DNA of 64,000 nt, from NCBI GenBank assembly GCA_018343915.1, contig JABRWF010000002.1, positions 2,790,001 through 2,854,000 of the forward strand. The letters are read 5' to 3'. The position numbers and the translations under genes were made by a program. The notes below the pieces were generated by a model. It made no database searches and was not told the origin of the DNA. It was given only the letters and a program-made list of their open reading frames with translations. Shown piece by piece: positions 33,766-45,382 of the stretch (the stretch's first letter is position 1; the number at the start of each line of letters is the position of its first letter). The stretch comes from Agroathelia rolfsii. Taxonomy: Eukaryota > Basidiomycota > Agaricomycetes > Amylocorticiales > Amylocorticiaceae.

Positions 33766-36700
33766 ATGCCACCAACTAACCGTGCTACTCCTCTGAGACC
33801 TCAACTGGCTGCCACCGATGTCTCCTTCCAGATTCCACCCGACACTGCCTCCCTAACCTATCTTCTCGACAACGACGATGACTTCTTACAAGATGTTGAA
33901 GATAGTTTCATCCCGCGCACACCTACGCTACCTCGTGCTAATAGAGTATTCGAAGCTAGCCAAGAGACACCCCGTGCATCCACGAGCACAGCTATACCCT
34001 CTTCATCAACTATACCCGCGACTCTGGCACACGTGGGGCTAAGAAGAAGCTCTCGCAAAGCTATTTCAAAATCTGGCGTTCTTGGCTTGAAGAATGAACG
34101 CGCTATAGCAGGGCCTCCGTCGCCGAGCAGAGTCAACATTACGGCAGTTGCATCATCATCGCCATTATCATCAACGTCTACCAGCCTGCCTGCTGTCCAA
34201 CACCCTGCAAACTCACCGCCACCGGTCATTCAGGCGGCGCCGGATTTTTCTCAGCCATTAGCTCGGCTACACCATTTGTTTCGTAAGGAGGATTGGGATG
34301 ATCACGCTCGTGGCAATCAGGTGCTATCGACTAGTGCGAGAGGCAATGGTCTCGTGAAGGCAGACAAGAACAAGAAGAGGGTGAGCGTCATGCCCGTCTA
34401 AAGCGCTTCGTTACTTTGAGCAAACATACCCTGACATTCTTCTCAATTTTGTTACATCTCAGCATCCTACTTTCGCTAATGAGAGCGACCACAATTTAGC
34501 TGATTTTACCGCCGACGGCTCGAATCCACCGAAGAAGAAACGGGCTGGTTCATCATCGGCATACGCTCAATCTCGGAAGAAGAATGCTACCGCTAGTGCA
34601 TCCACTGTGCATGATCCACCGGAGAGTAACGATATGGCAGATGTTGCTGCACAATCCCGAGGGGATAATGTGAAAAAGCAAAATGTTTCAGCGCCCGTTG
34701 AAGCATCACAGTCGCCGTAAGTTCATTTCTGTGAAACGAAATTCATGAAAACAAAAGCGGATCTTGACCATCATCCGTTCGCATCCGCAGAGATAACAAT
34801 GATGATGACAAACGCTTCGCTCCTCCCGAGTCCCCTACACGTGTACGGAGCTCGACAGCCGAACCGGATCTCGGTATCGATCGTCATAATGATGAAGATA
34901 AACTAGGATTAGGGCCGATACAGGGACACAAGCGCAACAGCGACGGCGCGGGACAATCATCTGCGTCATCCCCGTTACCACAACAGCCAGCTTGTGTCTC
35001 ACCAAACTATGATGCCGAACTGCCACCGATGGATTCACCATCCGAGGAGGAATCTTCCTCCAGTACAACACTTGTTGCGATTAGAAGAAACGAGAGTGGG
35101 CCGACAGATGGCGTCAGAGCGATAAACAGTGTAGCCGCCGCCAATATAGCTCATGTCTCTGCTACAATCATTGCTTCTCGCGGTGTAGATCATCGTGATA
35201 ACGGAGAGCAACGGAAGACTAAAAAGACAAACCGTGTCATTACCGTTGACAGTTCCAAGAAGACCTCGAGGACAAGGGTTGCAAGCCGCTCCGAACATGA
35301 TCTACAAGAGGGTAGGAACATGCATGGATCGCGGAACGGTAGTCGATCGGTAAGGAAAATTAGAACCATGTCACGTGACGCATATATTCATATTTTCTTT
35401 GGGTAGCAAACTATGGATCTGCGTTCCGTTGCCTCTCCCGTCGAAGGCACATATTCCGGTTGTGATACCAACACTAGCTCGAACTTTCCTCCTGGAGGTG
35501 TTTATGAATTGCCTAATGCTTGTTTAACCGATGATATCACCGGCATGACACAACATGGCCATTCAGCCAAGTAAGAACCGGTTTCTCAATGATATATCTT
35601 CAACTACGCCGAAACAAACCGAGTTGACATTCCCTGCTTCTCACAGTCATATAGTACCGTCTCACATGATGATTGATGTTGACTCGCCAAGTCATCTTGC
35701 AAAAGCTACTGTCACCAAGGGTATACATACGCTGGCATTGGAAGACAATCCATCAAGTCCTCAGGATAAGCAACCGCTGGGCTCATTGTTAGAGGGCAAG
35801 ACTAATGAGCCGTTTCAAAATACGCTAGACTCTTCATCTCCATCAAGAACAACTAGTAGGGCGTCTCATGCCAGCGCAAGCACATCCAGGAAGCGGCCAT
35901 CGAGTTCCCGTGAAGATCCCATGATTGACGGACGAGCAATCAAGAAGCGGCAGACGACGCGTGATAGAGGCCACGGCGGCGCCGTTGCAACGGCACGAGC
36001 CCCCGTCAGACTGAAATCGGTAGCTAATCTAAATAACGAAGGGCCTAGAACTGTTTCTTTGCGACCGAACGTAAACCGCCGCAACCCCATACCGGCAGTG
36101 AAGAGTATGAGGGTTCGGCAGGAGAATGCCCCGAAGGGTATAACTGGAACGGGCGCCAAGACATCAGCGTCGGACGTCCTAAACCAGAAAAGAGGAGCAA
36201 CAGCAGGAAAGACCCTGGAAAAACGGAAGCACGTTGCAGCTCGTCCTCTTCGTCCCATGTCTATTGCCCGTCCGACAGTGCGGAAGGCCACGAGGAGTTT
36301 GAAGGGCATCGTCTTGAAGACTTCCCCACGAGTGCAGCCTTCATACCCGAGCTCGAGATTAAATGCACGATCACAGGAAGGCCAGAAAAAGAAGGAGAAG
36401 CTACTGCAATATCTGGTACATGTATGTTTGCACCACTCAATTTTTTCCGTACCTTCTGATTATCCATCCACGTATCCGACCCCCTTCTTCTATTTATTGC
36501 TTCCAACTTTTCAACGCGTGACTGGCGCTAACTAAATTGCGTTTTCCCCTCCTGACATTCTTTTCGTGATGGTGCAACCTCGATGTTATATGATACTTAT
36601 CAGGGCAAGGAACTCGTGATTGACAGCGGCGTTCAATCTGTCGTGAACATGAATAAAGGAGAAGGGAGAGATCGAACCGTTGGTTTGGGTCGTGATCACG

Positions 36701-37176
36701 GGCCTGAACACCCCCACCCAACGCTCCATGTAGCAACCAGTGAACCAGCATTCGCCGGCTCCGGATCGCCGCCGTCTCGATTGCAAGCGGTTGCAGGACA
36801 GATCAAGGATGCCACACCCGGCCTGGAGTATGTTCGGCCGCGAACGAGGTCGATGACCAAGGCAACAAAATCTGTTGCTTTTAGCTTTCATACCAACCGA
36901 CGTGCACAAGAGCGAGCCAAGTTCGACGACATGGTCAAAGCCAAAGAAGCGGAACTGCAGCGGATCAAAGAGGCAGAACGATTGGTGCGTGAAGAGGAAG
37001 AGCGCAAGGAGGTAAAAGAGCTCAGGATGCGCATGATTCCTAAAGCGCATGAAGTGCCTGAATGGTACGCTCGTGCGCCCAGACGTCGACCGCGGGGAAG
37101 TACCGAAGACAATCCCGCGGTTAGGGGAGCTATTGCAGCTACACATGGGAGAACCGCAGGGGGTAAAGCGAGATAA
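33766..37176 (+). CDS. TPX2 C-terminal-domain protein
   Basis: A long (about 980 aa) mostly disordered basic protein with a C-terminal TPX2 domain. The domain is in the last exon: VAFSFHTNRRAQERAKFDDM, VKAKEAELQRIKEAERLVRE, ELRMRMIPKAHEVPEWYA. This matches the F-x-F-xT-x-RRA/ER ... K-x-x-P-K-A ... P consensus of TPX2/Xklp2-targeting domains, which bind microtubules and spindle components. The rest is rich in Ser, Thr, Pro and Lys/Arg with repeated RTVS, NRRNP and KRKH-like stretches and several potential nuclear-localisation clusters. Introns at about 34382-34462, 34719-34791, 35350-35406, 35565-35648 and 36415-36603; the fourth removes an in-frame TAA (donor AA|GTAAGA). Role in spindle assembly is inferred from the domain. 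Confidence 0.7.
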
Positions 37177-37737
37177 GAAGCACGTTTGGAAAGCATTGTA
37201 GGATCGGTGTATAGTAGCAATAACAGCAACATCTTCTGAGGGATTCTCTTCCTTGTTGTATGCATATGTATACACGCGATGTATGTTCATCAAGAATAAC
37301 TCGCCCCCTTTAGTCCCCCACCCTCTTTCATTGATCCCACATACACGAAGAACTATTGCCATTCAATTTGATCGTCTGACTCGAGATGTGGTTGATGGGG
37401 TCTGATGTTTTCTGTTTCCAGCGTGTCTTGCCGTCGGGCACGTGAGTGTTCGCTTTTACGTGTGCACGATGAATATAGGGACAAAGAGAACAATGGTAAA
37501 GGGTGGACACACGTTTCCATGCATCTACAGCGGTGTTTCCGCAGCCAGCTTGGCTGTGCGGTGACCGGGGATGGTAGTGAATATAGTCCTGTGTGCATGC
37601 GCCCATATGCCTTTCAAGTTCGCGTAGCTGAGTCTCAGCTGTGTAATGGGCAGGCGGTCCTTTTCGTCTGATGAAAAGGACCCCATCTTCGTTTTTCATT
37701 TCAGAAGTTCATTAATCATGGATGACGATGATTATTC

Positions 37738-37926
37738 TCATTCATTTATAATCATGAGTGAATGAACAAAGCCGTGTTCAGCTATCGGCTGATCGCTAGA
37801 AAGCCCTGGGATATAAGCGACCGTGGGCAAGCTTTACCTCCGAATGTTTAGTATTGAATGAACATTTAATTGAACGCCGCTGTTTTCTTCTTTTTCTCGT
37901 CTCGAGGGCTCGTTAAAGTTCATTCA
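37738..37926. repeat. Cluster of GTTCATTC / GAATGAAC words
   Basis: TGAATGAA(C) at 37759 and 37855, TTCATTCA (preceded by G) at 37919 and a near match CTCATTCATT at 37737. Three of the four are exact copies of one octamer in either orientation within 190 bp; the first two form an inverted pair. Possible factor-binding cluster; function unknown. Confidence 0.4.
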
Positions 37927-40900
37927 TTTCCCTGCACAGGCGCTACATTTGGGAGCGATACAACCCCCGCCTTGCTATTGGAGTGATTCTATACTATTCA
38001 GTTGCAAACAAATAGTGCTCAACAAGAAACTATGTGCATTAACTTTTTGGGTGCCCTTGTGGGTCTATGAAGACATTTTTTTCGACAGCCTCAAGCATTA
38101 GCCCTGTTCCAAGCCCTTCTAGGGGACGTGATGGAAGGTTCACTAATATATGACAGCTTGAAGCGGCGGCGCATACATCCGCTTTGCTAGGTGGCTGGTA
38201 TAACAGGCTCTACCTTTAGTTAATATTGTATGCCGCCCACTATAGAACTAGTAGCAGCATCACTGGCAATAATACCACTGCACTGGGTCATGGACGTTAC
38301 AAGAGACGATCACGAACGCAGTTCAGTTGAATGGGGATCGAAAGGACTAGACCAACGTACATCCTTTAGTGAAACAAATGATATTTGATGAAAACTATAA
38401 AAAAAAAAAAAAAAAAAAGTATATACATCGTGATCGCACATTCAGTTGTGTCCAGTCCTCGTGATCATCTAATCTAAAATGTCAACCATCGCTGATCCTA
38501 ATCGGACAGTTTGAGAGGGCAGCGGCTGCTGTGATGAATTTCTGTCATCATCAATGCATCATCACCGCTCACAAATATTGGTTCCTGCAAGCTGCAGCTC
38601 AACTATTTGCCCGATTGGCACGACAACGCGGGGATGCGGAGGCGGAGGCTGTGATGATGCCGTGCCAGACGGGGATGCATCATGTATGCACGTCCACCAC
38701 ACCGGCATTCTTGCCCAGTGTCGGGCCTCTCTTCCTCCTCACCGAGAGTTCTGCCAATTTCCATCAACATCAACCAGCAAGAACGTTTACGAAGCAAAAA
38801 AGGCGCCAAGCACCAACTATGCCATTGAAAATGTTTTTTTTTTTGCACATATACATATATTTCTGGCATCTGGCATACTCCTGAAATGCCGGTCTAGTGA
38901 GGCGCTAGCTCTGCCAAGGCCGCTGCCAGCGGCAGCGCTGAGTCTCAAATCCAGCCACACTTGTGCTGCTGACAGATGCCCGAGTTGCACCCATGTCGAA
39001 TTTCTGATGAATGGAATTAGCAGCACCTGCTTGCGTAGACATCTTTGCACTATCATGCCGTACACCAGGCACCAACCTATACTAGGCCACCGAGCCCTTT
39101 AGGCACAACGTACTTACACACAGCGGGCGAAACCCAACAGCCGACACATGACAGCCATCGTCTCCAAATGTCCGACTTCAAGGCTTCCGCTGATTCAGGT
39201 GGTCCAGGCAGGAAGGCGAGAACTCATCCAGAGTACGTAATAAAGAGGCCGAGCCACGACATACATGGCACCGGGTGTTACACTTTCATAATTGGACCAG
39301 GTATCGATTGCGTCGTAATGGGTAGGAAATATTCAAATGGGTTTGTTACTTCATACTATGAAACGATTATGAGTGCCATCAGCCACGCGGGCAGGGTTAA
39401 GCAGGGTAGTGTGATCTCCAGTACTCATGTCATAAGTTTTCTTCTTTGTCCGATAGATATTAGCCAAGTGTGGGTGTAGTTGACAGGAGAAATGGACCAA
39501 ATAAAATGCATGTCTAACTATTCAACAATTAAGAGGAAATCACTCCCCCGGTCGCGAATTCAAGTATGCCGATGACAGGCATGATAGGGAGGATAATTGA
39601 GTAGGAATTTACTCACAATTCAATGTTGTATACATGACGCGTCACCGCGCTAGTCCTCGCCGGCTCGTTTGCCCCCCCCCCCTCCCCTCTTTCTAGTTTA
39701 GGAAAAAGATAAAGCGATTTTTTTGGTTCCAGAACAACATGTGTCCGTCTGATGATGATTTTAGTGATGGCACCATCAGTGTGACCTGTATCGACCACTT
39801 GCTTCTCAACAGTGGCGTCCAGAGGTGGTTTTAGAGGTCAATTGAAAAAGATAGAAAGAACTGAAGGAAATTACAACGATGCGTTTTGATGAGTCTATAC
39901 CATGCAAGATGGGTTTTTACCCCACGCGGATGAAGCGGGGCTTTAGGAAGGGGATTATGATCGAGGTTTCGGAAGGCCGAACATCGTCCAACTTGAATGA
40001 ACCACGGCCGACCGATCGTTTTTGTTCCGAGTCCTTTCGTGTTTTTTCTTCAGTGATGGGAGCAAAAAAGCTACCTCCGAGCCCCGAGTCAGGTCTGTGG
40101 ACATGGGAAGAAGGTTTAAGGTAATCAGGGCATTGTTCCTTGTTATTTTTCTTTCATTGGGCGGTGCAAGTTCGTATTGATAAATACGCGCTGATGGACT
40201 CGTGTAAATACGTCAACAGGCTGCGTCCGGTGGTACGTGTGTTATCTTTTTCTTTGTTCGCCAAGGAAGCAGACAACAACTAAAAAAGAAAATAATTAAT
40301 GCGACCCAGGACAAAGGCGCCCTTCAAGTTCAACTTAGCCGAGCCGTGACATATTACTTTTCCTTGGCCCAGGAAACCAGTGCGATAGGTTTGACGGTAT
40401 GGTCTGGCAACAATAAGCTGCACAGGCCGATACACATCACGGAGATTGTCGTAGTTATCTCCTACAGCTTAACATTTGAGCATCTCGTGTTCATTCATCC
40501 TGAGAGATAACACGGATGCTTTTTTTTTTTTTGCTTCTAAATTGTGCCCTTAACCACAAGTCCATTGCGTGTGTAGAGGCATATAAATCACGCCTATTGT
40601 GTCGCTAAAGGGCACAGAGATATGCACATTGGAGCCTAAGAGCGTGAGAATAAAATTGGCTTCCTTTTTTTTTTTTCGTCAAAAGACGCAAGCTCCGATG
40701 AAATAGATAAACAATAGAATCCTGTGTGGTTGATTTTCGAGTTGTTGTTATGGGCTTTACAAGCGTTAGTAAGCCACCAATCATTTCTTTAGACCTGTCC
40801 TCAGTTTTCTGGACCGTAAGTTAGTACGCCGAGGGAGAGAAATTCGCATGTGGTTGAAAAATGGTGAAAGAGATTTGTCGATGATTTGATTTTGGCGCCA

Positions 40901-41156
40901 ATGTGACGGCAGGGGTCGCAACAAAACCAGTTCTTTCGGAAGCGAATGATGGGCGGACAGGCAAACGAGTCAAACCGGATCGGGCTAGATCACCCGAAAA
41001 CGTGGAAAATGAACCACCTGCCTTTTCTGAGAGATGGCGTGATGGCGTAGCAAGTAGACATCGTAATATGAAGACATGCATCGATGCTGTCGAGACACAT
41101 TTTTCCGACACAATGCGACTAGGCGTAGAAGGCGCGAAAGGACCGATCCGAAAAGT

Positions 41157-41162
41157 TATAAA
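41157..41162 (+). promoter_or_regulatory. TATA box of small Cys/His gene
   Basis: TATAAA in the context AAGTTATAAAGG, 143 bp upstream of the ATG at 41305, followed by CT- and CA-rich leader sequence typical of strongly expressed fungal genes. Confidence 0.5.
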
Positions 41163-41304
41163 GGACTACCTGACTCCCCTCATCCAGGTCCTCATCCACC
41201 CATCGCATCCCCAAAGCACTCGAGCTCCTCTGAGTCATTTCGAATTATCTTTCTCGCCAACACATTCATCACCAAACACCAACCACACCTTTACCATCAC
41301 CACA

Positions 41305-41505
41305 ATGTGCTCCCACTCTCAGTCGACTTGCGCTCACGCCGCGTCTTGCAGCGTATCGCAACGCCCATCCACGGCGATCCCTGTGAACAACCAGACTTCG
41401 AACCAGGGTCCGACGTGCATCGATCACGGTTATGCCGCTACCTCTCCCCAGTGCTGCCACTGCGGTTGGCGCGGTAGCCACTCGCCCAGTTGCCCGTTCA
41501 AGTGA
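41305..41505 (+). CDS. Small Cys/His-rich protein, 66 aa
   Basis: Unrecognised intronless small protein. It has eight Cys and several His: MCSHSQSTCAHAASC at the start, GPTCIDHGYAATSPQCCHCG in the middle, and GWRGSHSPSCPFK at the end. The C-H-C-G-W-R-G-x-H-S-P-x-C spacing suggests one or two zinc sites or a metallothionein-like role; this is inference. There is no signal peptide. A TATA box lies 143 bp upstream and the leader is CT/CA-rich, which supports this ATG. The same frame is open upstream to another ATG near 41070, which would give about 145 aa, but that extension contains the TATA box. It stands alone, 4.1 kb from the upstream gene and 2.1 kb from the downstream one. Confidence 0.6.
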   Translation: MCSHSQSTCAHAASCSVSQRPSTAIPVNNQTSNQGPTCIDHGYAATSPQCCHCGWRGSHSPSCPFK

Positions 41506-43576
41506 ACGGGTACATATTTGGCATCTCGATTTTTGTCTGTTTGATTCCATAGTGTATTATTGCCTGTACTTGGTATGTTTACATCTCTCCGTCTCACGGA
41601 CTTGGGATAACGATGGCTGATCTTATTCTTTGGTTCTCAGCTTCTCAGCCTCCTGTCACGACTGCACTCATACGCATCTCACTTTTTTATTATTGCATTG
41701 CTGTACCATCTATACCCGCCTCAAGGACGACGACCAGGAAGAAGGAACGAGTTCCGCGCCCAGTTGTTTTTTTGTTGTAATTTGTTTGACGAACCGAGGA
41801 GAACGACGATGTGGTAGTGTCGCAGCCCCAGTTTTTCGTATTCGTTCGCAAGGACTGTCGACGTTTGTTGTTCTTCGTTTTCTTTCCTCTTCATTTTCTC
41901 TATCGCGGACTCGGTTGTCGTTACTTTCTCATGAACGATATGACCAATCGTTGTACAATAGTCTGCAAAGTTTGCATACATTTTATTCCTCCTTGCCCTT
42001 TCTCCCCACTCCTCTTGTTTTCTTCTTCAATCATCATGTTTTTATTACCATCTTGCAAAAATTTGATAGTGCCGTTCTGATTCAATTCCCTTGAGGTTAG
42101 GGCATCATTTCATGCCTATGTGATGTCAACCATGCCGTGCTACTCTAAATCACTAAGTCCCCCGCGGGCTTCGGTTCAGCCAGGGGGTGGAGGTGGACTC
42201 TTCGATAAGGGGCCCTCTCTGGGCGCTGTCAACATGAATGCTGCCACTGCGGGGGTGGGGCGGCCGAGCGCAATAACCTCTCACCCATGGCCGGGGAATA
42301 GGTTAAGGCCTACACATTTCTGCTCAGTCCACGGTTTACACCACAGCAGTGTTATGTGCGCACATGTGCGTACTTGGTTGGCTTGTGTTGTGTCCACGGG
42401 GTTCACGTTCACAGCCTAACCACGCAAGTGATATCATCGGATCAAAAGGGATCTTATCTGTCATCATGATGATGGTCCCCTTCTTCCCTGGACTACTTTT
42501 TTGCTTGTGTCCGTCCGTCCCTTCTTTTTCCCTCTCTCTTTTTGATTCCGGGCCCGGGTACCTCGCATCTATCCTTTTCCAGGTGCTTCTCTCCGGTCCT
42601 GGTTGCCCGGTGGACGAAACAGGCGGCACTGTTGTCATGGACCTGTCACACTGCTCTTTTTTTCATCCCACAACTTGTCATATGTCACAGGAGGGGAGGG
42701 AACATCCCTCAAAAAAAAAAAAAATGATGACGACGATGAGATATACGGGCTAACCTACATCGGAGAGAAGCATGAGCACAGAGAAGGGGGCTGAAGAAGA
42801 AAAAAAAAGTCCAAAAGAGAACGCACACAGAAGAAGAATCAGAAGCAAATTGATTCGAGAGATGAGTCGCTCCGGCAAAGAGCGCACTAACTGAATAGAG
42901 AACGGCCAAAGAAGTTGTGTTACCCCATGGCACGGGAAATTCATCATTAGCACAGAAGCCTCGTCCCTCCTCTGCTTTTCCTTTAGTCCGCTGTAACTGC
43001 CACATCCTTTATGCATACAAACATGCCCCAATGTGCGACGTCCCGGGCCGGCCGCGGAGGGACGGAGCGATGAAGAGGGAAGAAAGAAAAAAAGTTGATG
43101 GTAATGATATGGGTTGAAGAACGCCCCTGCTGGCTTGTCAGAAAATTGGTCTTCTCTTTGATGACCATTGCGGTACTTATCGTCATCATCAGCCTTATCA
43201 TCATGTCCTCTTACGTGCAACTCTGCTCAAGAGAAAAAAAACACTGCGCTGTAGGCAACAGGATACTTATCATCGGCCACCAGAAGCGTCCATTAGTCCT
43301 CTAATTTCTTCTTTTTGGTACGATTTACCACAGAGTCTAGTCACAGCCCGGTTAGATACAGGATCACGGGAAATTTATGTTTGATTTGTTCGAGTCCACA
43401 TTGTATCAACGAGTGATAGAGATGCATATATGCGCTGTTAAACCGCTTTACAAGGTATATAAGCAAACATGCATGCCTATGACGAAAGGCGATGACGCAT
43501 TGTGCATCGAGGCTTTTTACAGTACACAAGCGTGTATGCTTATACATGCCATACTGCTTCTATCTTGCTGCTATTA
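41506..43576. other. Gene-poor 2.1 kb, pyrimidine-rich
   Basis: Starts with a T/C-rich tract (about 41620-42080), probably the 3' flank of the small Cys/His gene, then G-rich and A-rich runs (14 A at about 42712-42724). No supported gene. The 3' end of the enoyl-CoA hydratase gene abuts its right edge. Confidence 0.45.
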
Positions 43577-45382
43577 TCACAGCTTAGCTGGGTTCGTCCA
43601 TCTCGGTGCACGTTTCTATTTGACGATAAAAAAGTCGGACGGTTCAGCATCGGAAAGTGTCGAGGATAAGAAGAAAAGGGCAATAACGGCCCCTAGCGTC
43701 AGTCGCCGCACTCACCTCATTGAACGCCTGCAAGCCTTCCTAAAAGCCACGAAAATGTAAGAGATGATGAATCAGTCAAAACGCATTCGGAGTAGCCCGG
43801 TAGTTTATGAGGGAAGGCCAACAATGACGATAACAGGGCATATACATAGAGACACATATACTACACACCTTGATGTTCTGGCCATTATAGGCACGTTTTG
43901 CCTCGGGGGACCAGACATGTAGACGCAAGGCCTCTTCGTAGCTGCCTATTTGCTCGGATGCTACCAGTCCCCTTTTGTGACTTTGGACCGACTCCGGCGA
44001 GTTTGCGACAATCTGGCGCGCGAACCAGAGAGACGTGCCGAGCACTTCTGCTCTAGGCACCACACGGTTAACGCTATAGAAGCGGATCGGCCATGCCCCA
44101 TTTCGGTTAATATCCTTTACCCATGGAAGAGAGAAAAAGAAAGGAAATATATTCACAAGCGGTATTTCGATTGCGCTTCCACTGCCGACACAACATTGCC
44201 CAAGAAAAGCATTTCAGCCGCAAACTATAAATACAAGGCATCATCGATCATCCATCGTTAGCTCACAGGGGAGGAAAAATAAGATAATGTAAGAATAGAG
44301 AAAGAAAATAAAAACTGACCTGATGCCCAGCGACTCTGTTCAGTCTAGGTATCACTATCATTTTTGGTCCATGTGATTAATCAGACCAAAATAACCGGGA
44401 TGTTAAAAAAAAGACACAGGCATGTAAAGACCGACCTCCTTGGCCTGCGACAACGCCCCTCTTAGCCTCTGGAAGAGCAAATTTGGCATCGTTACTAGCA
44501 ACGACGATATCACAGTTTAGGATCATTTCCACTCCGCCTCCGTATGCGCCACCTTCGACGGCGGCGATGATAGGCTTGCAAGATGTGGAGCGTCTGGAGA
44601 CAGAACCAAATCCGTTGATGTTGGAGGCAATGCGTTCCTGTTCATTGGTGATGCCACGTTTTATATCGTCGTTCCAGCTATCAGCAGTTCATGCCACATG
44701 TGGAAGGTGTCGCCCATTGTGTGGGCCCAAAGTGAGATATTGCGTATTGGGGATGTGACAGTGATGTATAGTGGAATGGGTCCAGCCAAATAAAAAGAAG
44801 ACCGAGGATTGTTAAGAGCCAGGAAGATGGAAAGAAGAGCGGATGAGTCAGCTCAAGAGAAGAAAGAACAGGAGAACAAGGACAGAGAGAAGCCAAGTGT
44901 TGACTGCATAAGTCCCTCAGTCCGTATTATCATACTCACGCTTTGAGGTCGGCTCCAGCGCACCAAAGACGGCCCGCACCGGCCAGGATGACTACCCTGT
45001 AAGAACAGATACCATAATTATTTAGCATGAGTGCCCGACTATCATGAAAGCCATGGCCATTCGGCGGGGCCAGTGGTAATTGCACCGCGGGGGAGGGAGG
45101 TACAGACCACAGGCTCGGTTCTTCATCAAACCAATCCAGGACATGCTTGATATCGTCTGCCATGGTGGGTGTCATGGCATTCAGCGTCTTGGGACGATTC
45201 ATTGTCAGCACCAGGATATGTTCATCTTCCCTGACGTCCAGAATCAGTTGGTCAGAGTGGGCGGGGGGCGTCAGCTTTGAGTTGGTCATGGTCATGGAGA
45301 GAGTCTTGCAGGAAGAAAGCTGTCGGCTACTCGACTTCCCCGCATTGCCGGGGCCCCGTTGATTCATTGACAGGCCACGCAC
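43577..45382 (-). CDS. Enoyl-CoA hydratase/isomerase, PTS1 (AKL)
   Basis: Crotonase-fold acyl-CoA enzyme. Segments in order: ILDVREDEHILVLTMNRPKT, MTPTMADDIKHVLDWFDEEP, VVILAGAGRLWCAGADLKA (oxyanion hole), IIAAVEGGAYGGGVEMILNC with DIVVAS, KFALPEAKRGVVAGQGG (candidate catalytic Glu residues in GGVE and LPE), IPRLNRVAGHQLASEMLFLG and VNRVVPRAEVLGTSLWFARQ. Two small 3' exons add EGLQAFNE and KRAPRWTNPAKL, ending in AKL, a canonical peroxisomal PTS1. Exact substrate unknown: hydratase, isomerase or AUH-like. The N-terminal ~30 residues are Ser/Arg-rich; initiation at an internal Met (MTMTNSKLT) is possible. Introns are longer than average (one is about 260 nt). Confidence 0.85.

Larger units (their letters stand above)
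37177..41304. other. Gene-poor 4.1 kb tract
   Basis: No protein-coding gene I can support. It contains a cluster of GTTCATTC/GAATGAAC octamers (37738-37926), a 20-base A run at 38399-38418, a GCTGCC-AGC-GGCAGC hairpin near 38928, a C run near 39674, T runs near 40520 and 40668, and a TATA box near its right end. Open frames of 60-200 codons occur but have random-looking composition. It could hold regulatory DNA or non-coding transcripts. Confidence 0.5.

Noticed and set aside
38399..38418. 20-base A run as a retroposon poly(A) tail
   Set aside because: No target-site duplication or retrogene body found next to it.
39045..39479. 144-codon plus-strand frame
   Set aside because: Composition looks random, no start context, no similarity recognised.
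40903..41304. Upstream extension of the small Cys/His frame
   Set aside because: Open by chance for 130 codons; it contains the TATA box and a leader-like CT/CA-rich stretch, so the short start at 41305 is preferred.
43377..43760. 127-codon plus-strand frame
   Set aside because: Overlaps the last exons of enoyl-CoA hydratase on the other strand and has no domain.
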